A stretch of 64,000 nucleotides of DNA from assembly GCF_029961185.1 (NCBI RefSeq), contig NZ_JASBQQ010000004.1, forward strand, positions 124,001 through 188,000, read 5' to 3'. Below the pieces are notes generated by a model. The model ran no database searches. It was not told the origin of the DNA and saw only the letters and a program-made list of their open reading frames with translations. Positions within the stretch are counted from its first letter, which is position 1; every line of letters begins with the position of its first letter. This document shows positions 61,434 through 64,000 of this stretch, piece by piece. Made by a program: the position numbers and the translations under genes. This stretch comes from Albidovulum aestuarii. Its GTDB lineage: Bacteria; Pseudomonadota; Alphaproteobacteria; Rhodobacterales; Rhodobacteraceae.

Positions 61434-63071
61434 ATGAAATCTCTCTTCATCCTGTTCGGCATTCTCTGTGCCGGTCTGGCACTCGTGCCCGGTGGTGTGC
61501 TGGGCGCTATTTTGCCCGGGGCGGAGGCCGGGATCACGGTGTTCCGGGTCGTCCTCGGCATCTTCGGAGTCTATCTTCTGGCCATGCCGCGCTTCACGGT
61601 GGCGGGAAACCCGGATGACGGCGCGGAATATCGTGATGTCGCACCCGTCTGGGTCTGGGGCGCGCTTCTCGCGATCCTGGCGGTGGCGGCGGGGCTGCGG
61701 TTTTACGCGCTGGAACGCGGTATCTGGTATGACGAGATGCTGATGCATGTCAGCCATATGCATCTGACGCCTATGCAGATCCTGACGACTTTCAAGGATG
61801 CCAATAACCATATCCTCTACACCTTTCTCGCCCGGCTTTCGATCGACGCCATCGGCGATACCGTCACGGCAATCCGGCTTCCGGCAGCCCTTTTCGGCAT
61901 CGCCAGCATCGCCGCGATCTATGGGTTTGCCCGCCGCGTGATGTCCTGGCCCGAGGCTTTGGCCGCCGCGCTCCTGCTGGCGCTGTCCTATCACCATCTG
62001 TGGTTCAGCCAGAATGCGCGCGGCTATACCGCGCTTCTCTTCTTCTCGCTTCTGTCGAGTTCCTTCCTGATCGACGCGATGCGGACCGGCAGCACGGCCC
62101 GCTGGGTCGCCTATGCGGTGGCGGGGGCGCTGGGCGCTTTCACCCATCTGACCATCGGCTTTCTGTTCATCGGCCATTTCCTTTTCTTCCTCTACCGCGC
62201 CGCCAGGCACAGGGGCGACGGGACGTTTCCGCTCTGGTCCGGCGTCTTTCAGGGCTTCGGCATCCTGACGCTACTGACGTTAGTGCTGCATGCCATCGTC
62301 CTGCCCGACATTCTCGGCGGCGCGCTGCTCGGCTCGGGCCTTCAGGGCGACAGCGAATGGACAAACCCGCTCTGGGCTTTGCGCGAACTTCTCGGCTCGC
62401 TCCGGCTCGGCTTTTCCGGCGCGGGCGTGCTGGCGGCGGGGGGACTGGTGGTGCTGGTCGGCATGGCCCGCTTTGCCCGCAGCGATGGCGCGCCGGTGGC
62501 CTTCTTCGTGATCCCGGTCGGTCTGGCCGTGCTTTTGATGACCAGCATCGGCTACACGCTTTTCCCGCGCTTCTTCTTCTTCGCCATGGGGTTTGCCATC
62601 GTCATCGTGATCCATGGCGCCACGGCCTTCGGTGCACTGGCGGCCCGAATGCTGCGGGTTGACGGGCGGCTTGCCGACTGGATCGCCATTGCCCCGGCAT
62701 TGGTTCTGGTTGCGGCCTCGGCGATGTCGCTGCCCCGAGCCTATTATCCGAAACAGAGCTTCACCGCGTCAATCGACTATGTCGAGGCGCATCGCGACGC
62801 GAGTGATCCGGTTGCCGTAATCGGCATATCCGACCTGCCCTATAACCAGTACTATCAAAAGGGTTGGGTGCGGATCGACACGGTTGCGGATCTGGACACG
62901 CTTCTGGCCGGTGGCGGGCGGGTCTGGGTGCTCTACACCCTGCCGGTGCAGGCACGGACAGCGCATCCCGATCTTATGGACCGGCTGGAGCGGGACTTTA
63001 CGACGGCCGAAACCTTCTGGGGAACGCTCGGCGGCGGTGAGATTGTCGTCAGCGTGCCAGGTGCGGGTTAG
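61434..63071 (+). CDS. GT-C membrane glycosyltransferase (ArnT/GT39-like)
   Basis: The 545-residue protein has about 11 helices and the first-loop motif ERGIWYDEMLMHVSHM, where the Asp-Glu pair is catalytic in ArnT/PMT-type transferases that use lipid-linked sugars. QNARGYTALLFFSLLSS is a further family stretch. The C-terminal 130 residues form an outside domain (YDYVEAHRD... VSVPGAG). It likely uses the sugar from the DPM-like enzyme upstream. The acceptor is unknown. Confidence 0.82.
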   Translation: MKSLFILFGILCAGLALVPGGVLGAILPGAEAGITVFRVVLGIFGVYLLAMPRFTVAGNPDDGAEYRDVAPVWVWGALLAILAVAAGLRFYALERGIWYDEMLMHVSHMHLTPMQILTTFKDANNHILYTFLARLSIDAIGDTVTAIRLPAALFGIASIAAIYGFARRVMSWPEALAAALLLALSYHHLWFSQNARGYTALLFFSLLSSSFLIDAMRTGSTARWVAYAVAGALGAFTHLTIGFLFIGHFLFFLYRAARHRGDGTFPLWSGVFQGFGILTLLTLVLHAIVLPDILGGALLGSGLQGDSEWTNPLWALRELLGSLRLGFSGAGVLAAGGLVVLVGMARFARSDGAPVAFFVIPVGLAVLLMTSIGYTLFPRFFFFAMGFAIVIVIHGATAFGALAARMLRVDGRLADWIAIAPALVLVAASAMSLPRAYYPKQSFTASIDYVEAHRDASDPVAVIGISDLPYNQYYQKGWVRIDTVADLDTLLAGGGRVWVLYTLPVQARTAHPDLMDRLERDFTTAETFWGTLGGGEIVVSVPGAG

Positions 63072-63112
63072 ATGATCGGGCGGGCATGGTGAACGAGGTA
63101 AAAGAGTAAGAG

Positions 63113-64000
63113 ATGTGCGGAATTTGCGGAATCATGGCGATCGGGGCGGGTCTTGGGCCGGGCGATCAGTCCCTGCTCGAAACCATGACCGACACCATGG
63201 CCCATCGCGGCCCGAATGACCGCGGCACTTGGGTAGAGGGGCCGGTCGGTTTCGGCCACCGGCGGCTGTCCGTCATAGACCTGTCTTCCGCAGGACACCA
63301 GCCGATGGGTAACGAGGATGGCGCGGTAGTGATGACCTACAATGGCGAGGTCTATAACTTCCGCGAACTGAAGGCGAAGCACCGGCTTGAGGAAAAGGGC
63401 CACGCCTTCAAATCGCTGACCGACAGCGAGGTGATCATCCACCTCTTCGAGGAGTTGGGCCCCGCGATTGCGTCGGAACTGAGTGGCATGTTCGCGCTGG
63501 CGATCTGGGACCGGAAGAGTGGGATGCTGCATCTGATGCGCGACCGCTTCGGGATCAAACCGCTTTTCTATCAACAGGATGGCGCCTATTTCCGCTTCGG
63601 GTCCGAGATCAAGGCGATCATCGCCGATGCCCGCGTCCCGCGCCGCCCCTCGCTTCAGGCGCTTCATGATTTCCTGACGCTGAACTACGTGCCCGACCAG
63701 CAGACCGCCTTCGAGGGCATCCATGAAGTGCCGCCGGGCCATGTTCTGTCGGTCTCGCCAGACGGCACGACCGCGCTGACGCGCTACTGGGACCTCGATT
63801 TCACCGCCTCGGATGCCATCACCGAGGAAGAGGCGGTGGCCGAATCCTTTCGCCTGATGGACGAGTCGCTGGCGCGGCACCTGATCGCGGACGTACCGGT
63901 CGGCATCTTCCTGTCGGGCGGGCTCGATTCCAGCACGCTCGTCGCGTTGATGAGCAAACAGACGAATGCGAAGCTGCATACCTATTCGGTCGGGTTCGAG
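63113..64000 (+). CDS. asnB: Asparagine synthase (glutamine-hydrolysing), 5' part, cut by window end
   Basis: The visible 296 residues begin MCGICGIMAIG with the Cys2 nucleophile of the glutaminase domain, contain RGPNDRGTW, YNGEVYNF and FGSEIKAI, and reach the PPi loop VGIFLSGGLDSSTLV of the synthetase domain. In glycan loci such proteins often amidate sugar acids instead of making free asparagine. The C-terminus lies outside the window. The ATG at 63113 follows a purine-rich stretch. Confidence 0.92.
   Translation, partial: MCGICGIMAIGAGLGPGDQSLLETMTDTMAHRGPNDRGTWVEGPVGFGHRRLSVIDLSSAGHQPMGNEDGAVVMTYNGEVYNFRELKAKHRLEEKGHAFKSLTDSEVIIHLFEELGPAIASELSGMFALAIWDRKSGMLHLMRDRFGIKPLFYQQDGAYFRFGSEIKAIIADARVPRRPSLQALHDFLTLNYVPDQQTAFEGIHEVPPGHVLSVSPDGTTALTRYWDLDFTASDAITEEEAVAESFRLMDESLARHLIADVPVGIFLSGGLDSSTLVALMSKQTNAKLHTYSVGFE

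Noticed and set aside
60288-62210. 640-codon antisense frame opposite the glycan genes
   Set aside because: The glycosyltransferase and GT-C genes on the plus strand explain this DNA; the antisense translation is low-complexity His/Arg/Asp.

Overview
The window is high-GC DNA from an alphaproteobacterium, almost certainly a member of the Rhodobacteraceae. The evidence is the gene content and order (proC next to a CsaA-like gene; murA, DUF2948, hisD, UPF0262 and an LMW-phosphatase gene; infA, maf, RNase E/G, yacG and tRNA-Phe), several lineage-typical proteins (DUF1467, UPF0262, short RNase E/G, DUF1127) and strong GC codon bias. No rRNA, CRISPR array, transposase, integrase or prophage was seen. 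Most of the window is chromosomal housekeeping sequence.

Layout. 1-6 kb: proC and a CsaA-like gene, thymidine kinase, a phage-CII-like HTH protein, a DEAD-box RNA helicase, a lipoprotein with a possible Cys-His-Asp centre, and a lower-GC lipoprotein gene between palindromic repeats. 6-13 kb: carB, a GT87-like membrane protein, aspS. 13-18.5 kb: a LysR/hemerythrin divergon, a GNAT enzyme, a response regulator, methylmalonyl-CoA epimerase with DUF1467, an ArsR regulator with the SqrR/BigR cysteine pair, a flavin reductase. 19-25 kb: a DUF475 membrane protein, aroQ coupled to an HpaI-type aldolase, a CPA2 antiporter, and an Lrp regulator divergent from hppD. 25-34 kb: a winged-helix/TPR regulator with DUF1127, a large PilM/GspL-like plus PilP/GspC-like fusion, a SIMPL protein, metY, a 42-residue lipoprotein, a Do/HtrA protease. 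34-44 kb: tRNA-Thr, murA to hisD to LMW phosphatase, then an oppositely oriented infA-maf-RNase E/G-yacG-tRNA-Phe block. 44-52 kb: a nitrilase-family hydrolase, a VOC/WYL operon behind a perfect palindrome, deoD, tRNA-Ala, an RND efflux pump with its adaptor, an orphan pxpA.

52.9-64 kb is a surface-glycan locus. rmlC-B-D-A (dTDP-rhamnose) is transcribed leftwards. A UDP-xylose-synthase-like epimerase, two GT2 transferases, two GT-C-like membrane proteins and an AsnB-type amidotransferase (cut by the window end) run rightwards from a shared 590-bp intergenic region. Together they could make activated sugars, pass them to a lipid carrier, polymerise or transfer them outside the membrane, and amidate a sugar acid.

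The least explained signal is not protein coding. Two families of short repeats sit just downstream of genes. One has a GGAGTATTT-like core (four copies, each in the same orientation as the gene before it). The other is a twin-hairpin element (copies near 5.35, 6.1, 6.2 and 46.1 kb); two of its copies share a hairpin whose inner stem differs in length by a matching base change on both sides, which suggests selection on RNA structure.
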